Assembly (NCBI GenBank): GCA_028829895.1
Contig: CM054179.1
Span: 100,649,875 to 100,713,874, forward strand
Origin: Sinotaia quadrata
Lineage: Eukaryota > Mollusca > Gastropoda > Architaenioglossa > Viviparidae
Length of the DNA stretch: 64,000 bases
Direction: 5' to 3'
A program made the translations under genes and the position numbers. The notes below the pieces were generated by a model. That model made no database searches. It had not been told where the DNA came from and worked only from the letters and a program-made list of their open reading frames with translations. Positions 22,750 to 34,424 of the stretch are shown in pieces (position 1 is the first letter of the stretch; each line of letters begins with the position of its first letter).

Positions 22750-23445
22750 GAATAATGATTTGACACTTTCTTTGAATTTCATTATTTTCTTGTTGTACAG
22801 TAGTTGGTAGTTGTTACTGTAAATATGTTGGACATTTCATAAAAACTTGGGACAAGCTATAACACTGATTGAATTGTGTTAGTGTTGTAACTCTGAATAT
22901 GACAGGGACTGATAGATAGTTCATTTGAGTTGGTAATTCATAAACTCTGATATTTGGTTGATACAGGAAATCAATATCTGGAACTTTTCATAACCTGCAT
23001 ATTGATAGTGTTGTTCATTGGAAGTCAATTTTTTGATCACACTATTGTTGGATACATATTCAGTGGAATTGGTTGATGTTGGATTTCTATTCTGAATAAT
23101 CTGATTAGATCGAACTAGGTTGTGTGTGAACTATTGATTATTGGGACAGATAGTGAGAATTTCAGAACATGTTATTCCATTGGATGGATGTCTATTAAAT
23201 TAGACTGGACCTTTTCTTAAATCATTTTATTTGATTTTTTTCTTAAATCATTTTTCTCTGATTTCTGAAGTGAGAAATATTGTATGAGAGTGCCGTTAAT
23301 CTAGAGTTGATTTCTCTGCCGCGTTACATTATTTCTGGTTATGTTGAAATTTTTTAATTGTAAATTTTTTCTTCATTTTGCACTTCTACATTTTATAACA
23401 CATAATTTGTAGGAGGCATTTATCTTTTGGTAAGATAAACGCCTC
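22750..23445 (+). other. Non-coding 3' internal region of copy 2
   Basis: AT-rich, without significant ORF, matching 6088-6786 of copy 1 in reverse orientation. Its retention in both copies suggests a cis function or simple descent from a longer parent element. Confidence 0.6.
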
Positions 23446-23458
23446 AAAAGCAAGGGGG
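23446..23458 (+). other. Polypurine tract of copy 2
   Basis: aaaagcaaggggg directly abuts the TGTGACG start of the 3' LTR; same sequence as in copy 1. Confidence 0.92.
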
Positions 23459-25152
23459 TGTGACGATGTGTGACAAATTCTGTGTCATGACCTCGTGACC
23501 CAATTGCTCGTTTCAAAATTAAATTTTTGAACGGACCTTTGTTGAAATTCACCCGTGATACATCAGTATCGAGAGAAGCTTTCTAGCAAGGTCGGATTGT
23601 TGCATAACTTTAGGCCAGTGTCCAGCACCTTCGAGATCAAACATACCACGTGAGCGGTCACGTGATGCGTTCAATGCAGTTTCATAAAATACGATCATAA
23701 CGCGCCAAAACTCTCACTCACTTCCAGACCGGCAGACACACCAGGCAGCTTTAACATAGCTCCGTCCCGCCGCCATACCAGAGTCGTAAGAGAGTCGAAG
23801 ATGAACCCGCGCTAGAGCAGTAAAATCTACTTTGAAGAGGTAACAATAACACGTCTACTTCTTACAGTATCTATTGCATTTATTGATTGTATTTTGTAAT
23901 TGAATTGACGTATGTATTTTGTGCAGCTTAGCGCTATTTTAGCCAAAGCACGTGTTTCGATGTAAAGGGACAAATCTAAAAGTTATTGTATATAAATTAT
24001 TGTAACTTTTTCTTATCTTTAATTTATATAAATCGTAAATTCACTAGTGCCGCCAGTATGTCTGTGCACGTGGTGAATTCTTCTTTGTAATTCAAATTGT
24101 TCTTGCATATAATTTTTCGTGTAAAATTGTAAAGCATTCATGCTTCATTTTGAATTAATCCTTTGTGTGAATTCTAATTTTTAATGCTGTAAATATTTGA
24201 GAATTCATACGTTCGTGTAACGTTATATGTAACACGCACGTGGACCACAATGTATATTTAAATATAACTATATTTGAATTGTAAACGACACGATAGTCAA
24301 AGATTCTAAATTCAGAACCTTAAACAAAGAAACATGTGCTTGGGTTTTGCGAATATAGACGCAAATAGTTACAGAGCCCAAATCCTTTGTTTCAGCCGGG
24401 TTCTTCTTATGTTACTCCTCTCTACCTTCGTACTTCTTGAGTCGTACACCGACTCGGGTGTCTTCATGACCCATACGTGAACTATGCAGAAGTACCTCGT
24501 GTTAACTAGGGTTAACGATTCGTCGCAAGTACATTAGCGATGCAGTAATTGAGTGGACGATTGACTGTTATGCTATGCAGTACTGACGATGAGCCAAAGG
24601 ATGTGGACCAGTTCTAACCAGTTGAACCCCACATGCGACCAAGAGTGTAGTTAAGTATATCTACTAGGGTCCAGAATCAAGTGACTATTTGGCAACGAAA
24701 AGAGAATTCTCGTTAAGACTCTTAACAAAGACGGTAAAATGAGAGAACAACGCTGTGTAGAATTAAGACGTCGTGTTGTAATTAATCGTTGCTGTTAATT
24801 GTTAAACTTATTAAATCTTATTTCATTTTGTTAAGAACCTCTTTTTGTAGTAAATTGTATGCATATAGACCAAATGGGATTGGATGGGGGCTGTCTGAGC
24901 TAAACGAATGACGTAATGAATGCATATGAATCTAAGAGAGTTTTTAATGATTTCCAATCTAGCTAATGTACGCAAATTATCAGTTTCGTAAATCTGTGAT
25001 CTAGACTACAAAGATGCATTTTTAATTTAGTCGAATGATGATTTGAGCAACCAGTCTGTTTAGGTTAAACAAAAGGGAATTAATTTAAATAGTAAATTAA
25101 AGTTCTATAATTTCCTAAGCAGGGTCTTTAAATAAATACTGGAAACGTAACA
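23459..25152 (+). repeat. 3' LTR of element copy 2
   Basis: 1,694-bp direct repeat of 17427-19120 with one visible difference (c at 23739 against t at 17707). Copy 1 also has the c-state, so the change arose in the 5' LTR after insertion. Confidence 0.96.
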
Positions 25153-25157
25153 CTACT

Positions 25158-26950
25158 AATAGTGTTGCTTTCGTTTAAAGTACATGTCAAACAAAAGTAA
25201 ATTTATACGTACCTTTTCAGAGTAACATTTCTGGTCTCTTGGTGATTGAATTCAAACTATTAAAGTTTCATCATCACCTAAACAATAGTTAATAAAAATT
25301 TCCATATGTGCTGTAATTTAATTCAAGACTTGCGAGCTGAAACCCAGATAATGATTGTCACTAAAGCAAAAGTTTCAGGGATTGTTCATTGTCATAGCGG
25401 GAGTTGTTAAGTGTCATAGCTTCGTGTATGTAATTTTCTTGCGTCATTTCCGGGCCATTTATAATGTAGGGAACATGTCGGAGTTATAGGATCTTGAATG
25501 CGGTCACTAAAATCATTACGACCTTTTACAGGCAGCATAATCATGACCAAACAAGTGTTTCCTTTAACTCTAACAGTACCAGTCGCTTGGTTGTGATTGA
25601 GAATTGTTTCTTTTGGAATGGAACATTCCGAATTTGGACCCTGATTTCGTTTTAGTGACATTCTAAAGTTGAACTGTGGGTGTCTTCTTATGTGATCTAG
25701 AGTCACGCGAGTACATGAAGTAAACTTTATTTCTTGTTGTGGCAGTTTAAAAATAAATTATTTCGAAGAAAGAAATAAAGTAAAAATTCTGACATGCGTT
25801 CACACAAACACACACACACACACGCACTCACACACAAACACACACACACGCATTCTCCCTTTCTTTCAATATAAAGCAACACGAAAAGTCAGTGTTGTAT
25901 TTTTGACATACGCTAACATAAAATGTCATCTCAGCCAGTAATGAAACGACAGTGGTAAGCAGCTTTCCCCCTCGTCCTACGACAACAACAACAAATAAAT
26001 AAATAAATAAACGTTCGTCTCGTCGTCGACCATCATGCTCCCAGCGGCCATCACATCAAACACTTTTTCTTCCGTCTGACTTCTTAGTCTGCTGTGCGTA
26101 AACTTGCGCGCCACGGCTTACCGTTCAGCGACTGGCGTGCCAAAAACTCAACATCATTTGGCCAAACTGAACTCGCCTTTTGTGACTTCATCGCTAAGAC
26201 GCTCTTTTCCGCCTTAGTTGTCGAGGACTGTAACCAAAGAGTTATTATCGTCTGTGCTTTAAAAACAATTATCTATCTATAAGAAAGTAGATTTGCAAAT
26301 TTTACTGATTAACTGTTTGTATATTTAACAAAATATATGTAGCAGCAGCGTTATGATTATGTTCTTGAGTTAATGAAATGTGTTAAATCTACACATGACC
26401 GAATGCTTGAGAAGTTTTACGGTGGAAAATATTGTTCTGATAATTGTGATATAACCAGTCTTTCATCACCGTTCCCTTCTATGTTAAACATTATAATGCT
26501 GAAAGCAGGGTGTTGACTAGTATTATCAGCCAATTCATCAAACGCTCATCAACCAGTCTATCAGTCACTCAACCAGTCTATCAGTCACTCATCCAGTCTA
26601 TCAGTCACTCAACCATTCTATCAGTCAGTCACCGAATCACCCAGTCCATTTATTCACGACTCCAGCGGACGTCTGTATTCAACCGTTCAAAACGTGGTTG
26701 TTGCCTGGATCTCTATGTTCACTGTTTAGCTTTGAAAGAAGGCCCAGGTCAGTCGCATCTTTCACATGTTTTAGTTGTGTTGCCTTCTATGGCCATTCAT
26801 TACTCATGTATGTTCTCTGTCATATCCGTCAATACGCAAGTTTTAAGTTTTAAGCAATTCTGTGTTTTTGCTTCTCATTCGTTTCTTCATGATAGGAAAC
26901 TATAACAAGGAGGTGATGTAATAATAATAATAATGATGATGATAATAATA
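25158..26950. other. Intron 1, between LTR element and LINE fragment
   Basis: No supported gene. It holds a CA-rich tract (about 25797-25855), a short AATA run near 25995 and a 20-bp minisatellite (26535-26640, caaccagtctatcagtcact). A 100-codon - strand frame is listed separately. Confidence 0.45.
25407..25706 (-). other. Unrecognised 99-codon open frame
   Basis: A basic, mixed-composition frame (includes TGTVRVKGNTCLVMIML and DFSDRIQDPITPTC) that does not look like a repeat read-through. It has no domain I recognise and no paired splice sites were established. It may be an exon fragment, a decayed gene piece or chance. Confidence 0.15.
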
Positions 26951-26954
26951 AACA

Positions 26955-28335
26955 AACACATCTAACCAATGAACAAAAGGGTGCTAAGACCAGGCAGCAG
27001 AGGACCAAAGGACCATTTGGTAATTCTATAAGGCAATAGTTACTGACAGCAAGAAACGAAGAATAAATCTTGCAATGGAATTGATTGACTTTCAAAAGGC
27101 TTATGACTCAGTTCCACATTCATGGATAATTGAAACATTAAAATTGTACAAAATAGCACCATCAATACAGAACCTAATGCAGGAATCAATAAAACAAAAA
27201 CTGGAAAACCACCCTCACATGCAACAACACAGATATTGCAGATATAACAATAAATGTGGAATCTGCCAAGGTGATTCCCTATCACCATTGCTGCTCTGCA
27301 TTAGCCTAAATCCTCTCAGTTAAATGATCCAGAAAACAGGATTAGGATACAAAATGAAAGCTGGACAGTTCTTCAGCCATTTACTGTACATGGACGATCT
27401 CAAGCTCTACGGTAAAAATGAACGTGACATCACGTATCTGATAAATTCTGTCAAGATCTGCAGTGAGGACATTAAAATGACATTCGGCCTTGAGAAATGT
27501 GGAAGAATTATCATCCAGAAAGGTAAGGTCAAACAAGAGATGGCCTACAATTCGACATCGGATAAATCAACGATGTTTCCATGGAAAAGGGATATAAATA
27601 CCTTGGAATGCTACATCAAAGAATATGCAGAGAGAAATGAAGTCCAAAGTTAAGAGAGAGTGTGAAAAACGGGTTAGACAAGCCCTGAAGTCAAAGCTTA
27701 AATGGGGCTAACAAAATACAAGCCCTTAATGCATACGCAATATCTGTAGTCAGCTACATTGGAAGTATAATAGATTTCAAATTAAATAAAAGAACTGGAC
27801 AAAGAAACAAGAAAACTATTCACAATACATAAAGCCTTACACCCCAAAGCAGACGTAGACAGTGAACACGAAATCACACAAAACGAAAATCATGAAAATC
27901 TCAAATTATTTCAAATGTAGACTCTGCAAATCCATGGATGAAACAACAGAGCAAGTACTATCTGGATGTCAAGTTCTATCTGGAACAGAATACATCAAAA
28001 AGTAGCAACACTCATACATAGAAATATGTGTGAGAACTATGGCATAAAACCCCCAGAAAGAGTATGGATGCACCAACCAGGTGCACTCACCGAAACAGAA
28101 GAAGTCAAAATACTGTGGGACTTAGAAGAGATCGAGTTATTCCTGCTCAAAGACCAGACATTGTAGTTCTCAATAAGTCCAACAGAACAGTAACAATCAT
28201 TGATGTCGCTGTTCCAAGTGATAGAAACATTTAAAAAAAAGAAAGAAAGAAAGTAGAAAAATACAAGGACCTCAGATTAGATAAATTCAGAGACTATGGA
28301 ATGTAAAAGCAGAAGTGATACATGTAGTGAACATA
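26955..28335 (+). pseudogene. Broken R2-like LINE: reverse transcriptase to endonuclease
   Basis: Several frames together read as a decayed non-LTR retrotransposon polyprotein. At 27075 the reverse transcriptase appears (DFQKAYDSVPHSWI, then GICQGDSLSPLL). After a stop and frame break comes the catalytic block LLYMDDLKLYGKNERD near 27380-27425. Further on is a Cys-Cys-His-Cys-like segment (CRLCKSMDETTEQVLSGC) near 27915. About 28155-28215 encodes RPDIVVLNKSN...IIDVAVPSDRN, which matches the restriction-like endonuclease at the C-terminus of R2/Dong/HERO-type elements. Frameshifts and stops make it dead. It lies in intron 1 in sense orientation and is 5'-truncated, as usual for LINEs. Confidence 0.8.
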
Positions 28336-28515
28336 ACTGAGTTGGAAGGCTATTTGAATAAACTCCCTGGACCACAGACTCAAAACAGCTCTTTTAGGGA
28401 GTGCCCACATCCTCCGTTAAATCTTAGATCTCCCAGAATCTTGGTAAGATTTTGACACCTTGGATCACAACCGAGAGTCAAACGGAAGTCGTGGAAGAGG
28501 CAGAATAATAATAAT
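28336..28515 (+). mobile_element. LINE 3' tail (copy 1), ending in AAT repeats
   Basis: Follows the endonuclease remnant above. It contains gagttggaaggctatttgaa, agtgcccacatcctcc and agaatcttggtaagattttg, then gtcgtggaagaggcagaataataataat. The same tail recurs at 28556, 28770 (inverted), 35270 (inverted) and 57004, so it is the conserved 3' end of the family or of a SINE sharing it. Confidence 0.8.
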
Positions 28516-28555
28516 AATGATTAATGGAGAACATAACAACTGGAATGTAATCTGA

Positions 28556-28720
28556 ATAATCTAACTGAAAACCACACACTCGTCTCACTTCTAAAAGCAG
28601 CGCTCCTCGGAAGTGCCCACGTCCTCCATAAAACCTTGGATCTCCCATAATCTTGGTAAGATTCCGAGATCTTGGTTCACAACCGATAGTCGGAAGTCGT
28701 GAAAAAGCATAATTAATAAA
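28556..28720 (+). mobile_element. LINE/SINE 3' tail (copy 2)
   Basis: Second tail in direct orientation about 40 bp after the first, with agtgcccacgtcctcc and taatcttggtaagattccga. No coding part precedes it, so it inserted as a short tail-only unit. Confidence 0.8.
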
Positions 28721-28769
28721 TGCAATTTTAGACTCTTCCCCAACTTCAAAATTCTTTGTCGATTAGTTA

Positions 28770-28905
28770 GTTCTCAATCTTGGTTTCAGAATCCTATCAG
28801 GATTTTCAGAGATCTAAGGTATTAAGAGGGCGGGGGAGATGTGGGCACTTCTTGGGAATTCTGCTTGTAGCAGTCGACAGATTTTTGGCCTTCTGGCAGA
28901 GTATT
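28770..28905 (-). mobile_element. LINE/SINE 3' tail (copy 3, inverted, diverged)
   Basis: Read on the + strand it contains gagatctaaggtattaagag and gatgtgggcacttcttggga, the reverse of the tail's cctcc...gcccac block. The 98-codon + frame over this stretch is therefore not a gene. Confidence 0.6.
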
Positions 28906-30013
28906 CAGAAACTCACTTCTGTTAAAATGTTTTTTGTCCAAGAACTCCCATCAGTATGGAGATACAGCCGTTTTACATTTTACGATTTTATATCACAAAT
29001 TGAAAACTATTTTCATTGGTTTCGTTTATTACATAATAAAATCGTAAATAAAAAGTGGCCAGCCATATTTTTTTAATTGAATCATAAAATCAACCAATCA
29101 AAATGTGATATCCTTCAATGATTATGATGTATAAAACCAATTGATCAAACCTGCTTGAATTTGCGATATCATAATGCAATTGTGAATAAAATGTAAATCA
29201 GCTGCTCATAATTTACTGCTGGTACATTTCTCCTCTAAAATTCCATAGTTGCTAACTTTCATTTCTGACTTTCAGGCGTTTATTTTTCAATGAGTTTAGT
29301 AGTAGTGTTAATATTGTTGTCATTTACCATTGTAGTCTGATGTAACTCAAATACATAATGGGCGATGTGGTGTCACTCAAATACAGAGTGAGCAATATGG
29401 AACCACCAAAATACATAATGGGCAATATGGTGTCACCAAAATACATAATGGGTAATATAATTATGGTGTCACCAAAATACATAATGGGCAATATGGTGTT
29501 AACCAAATACGTTATGCACAATGTGATTATCCAAATACATAATTGGCAATAAGATGTCGCTTAAATACATAATGGACAATAAGATGTCACTTAAGTACTT
29601 AATACACAATATGATCACCCAAATATATGATGGGCAATATACTGTCACTTAAATACAGAATGTGCAATATGCTGTCACTTAAATACAGAATGTGCAATAT
29701 GTTGTCACTTAAATACAGAATGTGCAATATTTTGTCACTTAAATACAGAATGTGCAATATGCTGTCACTTAAATACAAAATGTGCAATATGCTGTCACTT
29801 AAATACAGAATGTGCAATATGCTGTCACTTAAATTCATTATAGGCAAAATGGTCTCACTTAAATACGTAAAGAGCAGTATGGTAATTTAAAAAGGCGCTA
29901 AATTAAGATGATTCTAAAGTCTGAATGGAAACAAGGACAGTTTGTCTAATACTGTACACTTCCTTGATTCTTTACTACCGCTAATCGGCTAAAGGGATGT
30001 GGTTTTTCTCCAG
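28906..30013. other. Intron 1, right end
   Basis: AT-rich DNA containing the 30-34-bp array at 29350-29885, then unique sequence ending in ggtttttctccag, the acceptor of exon 2. No other feature seen. Confidence 0.5.
29350..29885. repeat. 30-34-bp minisatellite
   Basis: About 16 units. The left half is variable (caaaatacataatgggcaat); the right half (29635-29840) is homogeneous with a 30-bp unit containing gctgtcacttaaatacagaa. Both strands read through as repetitive ORFs. Confidence 0.95.
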
Positions 30014-30200
30014 GAGGGTGCGACCACAGGCATAGTGGCCATACGACTGGACCGCTTCACGGTGGACAGCAGCAAAATAAGTATGGAGTCGTGCTGCAAG
30101 GCTGGTACCTGTGTATGTACCACTCGCCTTCGCGCATGCGTCTTCAGCAGAAATGATACTCGCTGTGGCAACTCCGCATTCAGAGAAAGTTCAATAACAG
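30014..30200 (+). CDS. Exon 2: Notch-ligand N-terminal (MNNL/C2-like) domain, first part
   Basis: Bounded by ttttctccag|gag and aacag|gtaggc; encodes 62 residues plus one base (phase 0 in, phase 1 out). It reads TTGIVAIRLDRFTVDSS, then a Cys-Cys pair (ESCCKAGTCVC), then RLRACVFSRND and CGNSAFRESSITG. In Delta/Jagged proteins the same order is seen: a hydrophobic strand with conserved Phe, the CC pair, a C-strand (FRVCLK-type) and a Cys followed by a loop ending I-x-G. That domain binds lipid and Notch. The match is by pattern, not by search. It lies directly upstream of further exons that complete the domain and a DSL domain. Confidence 0.7.
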
Positions 30201-30737
30201 GTAGGCAATTTTCAGTTTTAATATTACAATTACACTCAGCCAACACACACAACAACAGATCAATAATATGTCAGTGACACAAACAAAACATTATAAAAGC
30301 AGTTTTGCAGTGTCATTCAAAACAGACTCATAACAAGAACGCGATGACACTAATATACACTTCATAACTTTTACGCAATGACTAAAAGACAAATCGTTAG
30401 CTTATATATCCTACAATGACAAAACGTTTATTAATAGTTATAAATTTGCACTCAAAGAAAATTAAGTAACAGATATTAATGACATAAGAAAAGTGTAATA
30501 AAGACTGTGCAAAATTAAGTTAATAGAAATTTCAGTTAAGAGTTAGTTATTAAGTGATATTAGCAGAAAGATCAAATGCAAAACAGAAAATCCGATAACA
30601 ATAATGCAAAGACACTAACACAAAATTAGTAACAATATAAATATACACTAAGAGAAAGTTAAGTGTAGCGACATCAACAGAGAAATTAGTAGAATTTATA
30701 CTGCGACATTAACAGTATTTCTACAAGTTGTATTTAT

Positions 30738-30860
<123 letters not shown>

Positions 30861-31994
30861 TAAATGAGTAAATTTGCCTATCCCTATTTCTAAAAACGTA
30901 ATTGTTATCTAAATTGTTAAATGTCAGATTGACCCAAATATATATTTTTAGCTGTCAAAGTTAGAAGTAAACAACTCTGGTGGAGAAAATGCTAGAACTA
31001 GCTGATACAATCCAAACCTGTTTCAAATGGATGAATAGTTTTTCGTAATAATCTCACTCTTGTTCATAACGAATTCATCCATTGCGGATGGACCAAAAGT
31101 AATTTTGTTGAAGAAGCTCAATATTTTAATCACATTGACATAACTCGAGTCCGGTCATAAAGGTGATCATTGGCTTATGAGAAGAGTCCGCCTTTTTTCT
31201 TTGATGCTTTTGATCCACTTCAAACCACACTGACTAGTGTACTCTACCAGATTACGTTGTGTGTTTATCCAGCATTATCATCGAACTGATCAGTAAACGT
31301 GTTTGCTGAAAGTTGATTCCTGTGAATTCTGTTCAAGGACCAATATGGCAAAAATTGAGGCTTTAGTTTGGTCTCAATAATTTACAAAGATTATTTTGAA
31401 CATTAGTCGTGGTATGTTGAGTAACGCTTATGAAAATTCTAGAACACGCCACGTGATGTGCTTTTGATACTGCGCGCGAAGTTCTGCTTCTCGATCACTT
31501 GTAATTAGGTATGTGTTATTAATTAATACATAATAATCATAACGAGTGAAGGGTGCCCAGTGCACACTATCCATCCATCCATCCATCCATCCGTTTCAAA
31601 AATAAAATACTTGGCAATACGGTAACGAAGTGCTAAGAAATAACTAAATAAAATTAAAAAAACCCACTTCTCTTCGAATTTCTTTTGTTACAAACACGAT
31701 TGTCGTGACGTTTGCTTAGAGGGTGCGTAGATTGCACGTGGACTGGCACATCCTCCACAGCGACAACATCGCATCGACATACCAGAAATCGTTTTCTTAC
31801 TAAAATTCGTTTTCAGATTTCCAGCAAGGAGGCGTTAATAACCCTCAAGAATTCAAGTTTGTTCAGTTGAACGACACATGAACTGTATCAGTACTGCGTA
31901 GGAGCATTGGTTTATCCTGTTGAGAGTGCAGGAGCACTAGAATTAGATTTTTTTTTAAAAGCGTGTGAGTGCACGATGTGTGTTGAGTTATATA

Positions 31995-32565
31995 ATAAGG
32001 TATGTTTTGAAGTATATTTTGTAGCGTGTGTTGAGGTATATATTGAAGTGTGTGTTGAGGTATACAGGGTGGCCCAAAAGTAGGTTTACAGTTCGGAAGA
32101 AGGGGCAGCATCGAATGGCCACCACGTTCACCTGACCTGACACCTATGGATTTCTTTTTTGGGGGTGTTGTTAAGAACAAGGTTTATGAGAAGAAACCCA
32201 AAACAATAAATGATTTAAAAGATTACATTCATCTCGCATTCACAAATTTTCAAAAAAATAGTCTACGTGATAACTGTAAACCTACTTTTGGGCCACCCTG
32301 TATATTGAGGTGTGTGTTGAGATATATATTGATGTGTGTTGAGGTATATATTGAGGTGTGTGTTGAGATATATATCGATGTGTGTTGAGGTATATATTGA
32401 TGTGTGTTGAGGTATATATTGAAGTGTATGTTGAGGCATATATTGTGTGTGTTCAGGTATATATTGAGGTGTGTGTTGTATATATTGAAGTGTGTGTTGA
32501 GGCATATATTGATGTGGTGAGATATATATTGAAATGTGTGTTGAGGTATATATTGAAGTTTGTGT
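31995..32565. repeat. Minisatellite gtgtgttgaggtatatattgaa, interrupted by mariner
   Basis: Degenerate units of about 22 bp (tgttgaggtatatattgaag type) on both sides of the mariner remnant at 32065-32300. On the - strand it reads as a repetitive Gln-His-Thr frame. Confidence 0.93.
32065..32300 (+). mobile_element. Internally deleted mariner-like element
   Basis: 236 bp with perfect 29-bp terminal inverted repeats (outer ends cagggtggcccaaaagtagg and its reverse complement) and TA on both sides, the mariner target duplication. Inside, a + frame reads EWPPRSPDLTPMDFFF, the conserved C-terminal block of mariner-type transposases that carries the third catalytic Asp, followed by KNKVYEKKPKTINDLKDYI. 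The N-terminal DNA-binding part and first two catalytic Asp residues are missing, so it is non-autonomous. It inserted in the surrounding minisatellite. Confidence 0.93.
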
Positions 32566-34016
32566 GGGAGGTAAACGAACGTTAACCACTAACCACTTAT
32601 CAAAAAGAAGATAACTCCAGGTAAGTAGAGGCTGCCCCTTTTTCAAAAGAATTATTTGACTGACACATAGTGTTGTTCTAATCTGAAATCGAGTTATTCT
32701 GTATTCCTCTTTAGTTTTTCATCTTATTTTACCAATTGTCAATTATTTTAATATGTAAACCGAAACATTTTTAAAATTTCATATCGTATTCACCTATAAA
32801 AAGACCACCCAATTTCGTCTTTTCTAGATCAATTAAATAGTCAGGGTTTGTTATACCCGTAGTATTCAATAAGCATGCAAGAGGGGAATGTAGAGAGTGA
32901 GGGTGAAGACACTCTTGCCGTATCGATGCTGACACCCCTCACCCCCGTTGCTGTTTGTCTTTGATGAAAGATTGTTTCAGCCTTGTAGTCGCTTACCTCC
33001 ATAATGGCGGCTAGTCATCAAGTTTAGGAGGGGTAAACTAAGGAGCGTGTAATCAGTTTGGGGGTCGCCTTCGTTGTCTGAGTTCAGGAATGCATCTTCT
33101 CCATTTCTCCGTCAGTGAACTCTGGGGGGGAGGGGGAGAAGGAGGGCATTGGGAAGACGGTCTTAACGCGCGAGCTTAGCGGGCATGCATTAAAGCAAAA
33201 AGGGGATTTGTGTTTGTTTGAGAGATACCTTTCAAAAAATAGTTTGGCAATTGTTGAAGACAGCTCCTTTCCCCTTTCTCAATGCCATTTTATTCTTTAA
33301 ATATTAAAAAACAAATATAACATCAATATTATTACTGTCTGAGTTTGACAGGTAAAAGAAACTGTTAACTAACAGCAAGGATAATGTAAATCAATTCATA
33401 ATCAGTAGGTATTAAACAGACACATTAATAGACAATCAGAATATATGGGCAGACAAGAGGCAGAATCTTAGAGAGAGCTATGTCGATAGGCAATTAAACA
33501 GACAAACAGGCATTGCGGCAGGTAATTAATTACGGTTAAATGGGTAGTTTGTTAGTTAGATAGATAAATGGATGGGTGTGTGTGTGGGACGATAGATATT
33601 ATTCTCCTAAAAAGACATAAATAATTACATAAAATGCATTCTAGATGATTAACAACAAAATGAGTTTGAAACTGTAACCATACTACAAGGTGATTAACAA
33701 CAAAATATGAGTTTGAAACTGTATACTACAAACTAAAATCGTGCTAAAACACTAAGAGCATTTATGTAAATATATAATGTATACTTTAATAAAACATTTT
33801 AAGTCAATATACATATAATCTAATCAATACAATCTATACTCCGAACGCCACTAGAGTGTTCACTTAGTCGTCTGTACTATACACTGTAAACGTACCGTCC
33901 ACTGTAAACACATCAAAAACAGTGAATATCCAAGAAGATTCAGTGTTTTGTCGAAATGAAGAATGTAATCGAATACTACACTGAAAAGTCTGTGGAATTT
34001 TTAAACATACATTTAA

Positions 34017-34415
34017 CCATGCATACATACATACATAAAATATATACATACATAAATACAATATATGCATACATAAAAAATACATATAAACATACAATGT
34101 ATACATACATAAATGAATACATACATACAATATATAATTACATAAATACAATTCATACATACATAAATACATACAATGCATACATACATACATACATACA
34201 TACATAGTTACAATATATACATACATACAATATATACATACACAAATACATACGTACAATTCATACATATATACAATATACATATACATACATACATAGA
34301 TGCATACAATATATATATATACATGCTTACATACAATTCATACATACATAAATACATACAATCTATACATACATAATACGAACATACATAGATACGTACA
34401 ATATATACATACATT
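34017..34415. repeat. (ATAC)n-rich array
   Basis: Degenerate catacata repeats with aatatata inserts over 400 bp. It directly abuts the truncated end of the - strand LINE fragment. All Tyr/Cys/Met/Val-rich ORFs here are artefacts. Confidence 0.96.
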
Positions 34416-34424
34416 TAGATTTTT

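Larger units (their letters stand above)
17427..25152 (+). mobile_element. LTR retroelement, copy 2, single unknown ORF, in intron 1
   Basis: Complete 7,726-bp element on the + strand. It has 1,694-bp LTRs (17427-19120 and 23459-25152) with TG...CA ends and a 5-bp target duplication ctact (17422-17426 and 25153-25157). The order is LTR, primer binding site, leader of about 600 bp, one 1003-codon ORF, about 700 bp non-coding, polypurine tract, LTR. The two LTRs differ visibly at one base (t at 17707, c at 23739), which means a young insertion. It is collinear with copy 1 over its whole length but clearly diverged from it, so the two come from separate source lineages and are not one recent duplication. 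It lies in sense orientation inside the presumed first intron, where its LTRs could supply promoters or poly(A) sites. Confidence 0.96.

Noticed and set aside
17427..25152. Interpretation as an endogenous gammaretrovirus because of the tRNA-Pro primer site
   Set aside because: The primer site is shared by unrelated elements. There is no pol or env-like coding, so only an LTR retroelement is supported.
29350..29885. Possible CRISPR-like array (regular 30-bp repeats)
   Set aside because: Repeats are contiguous without unique spacers, and this is eukaryotic intron DNA; an ordinary minisatellite.
32146..32388. 80-codon ORF starting in the mariner remnant
   Set aside because: Transposase fragment running on into minisatellite; not a functional gene.
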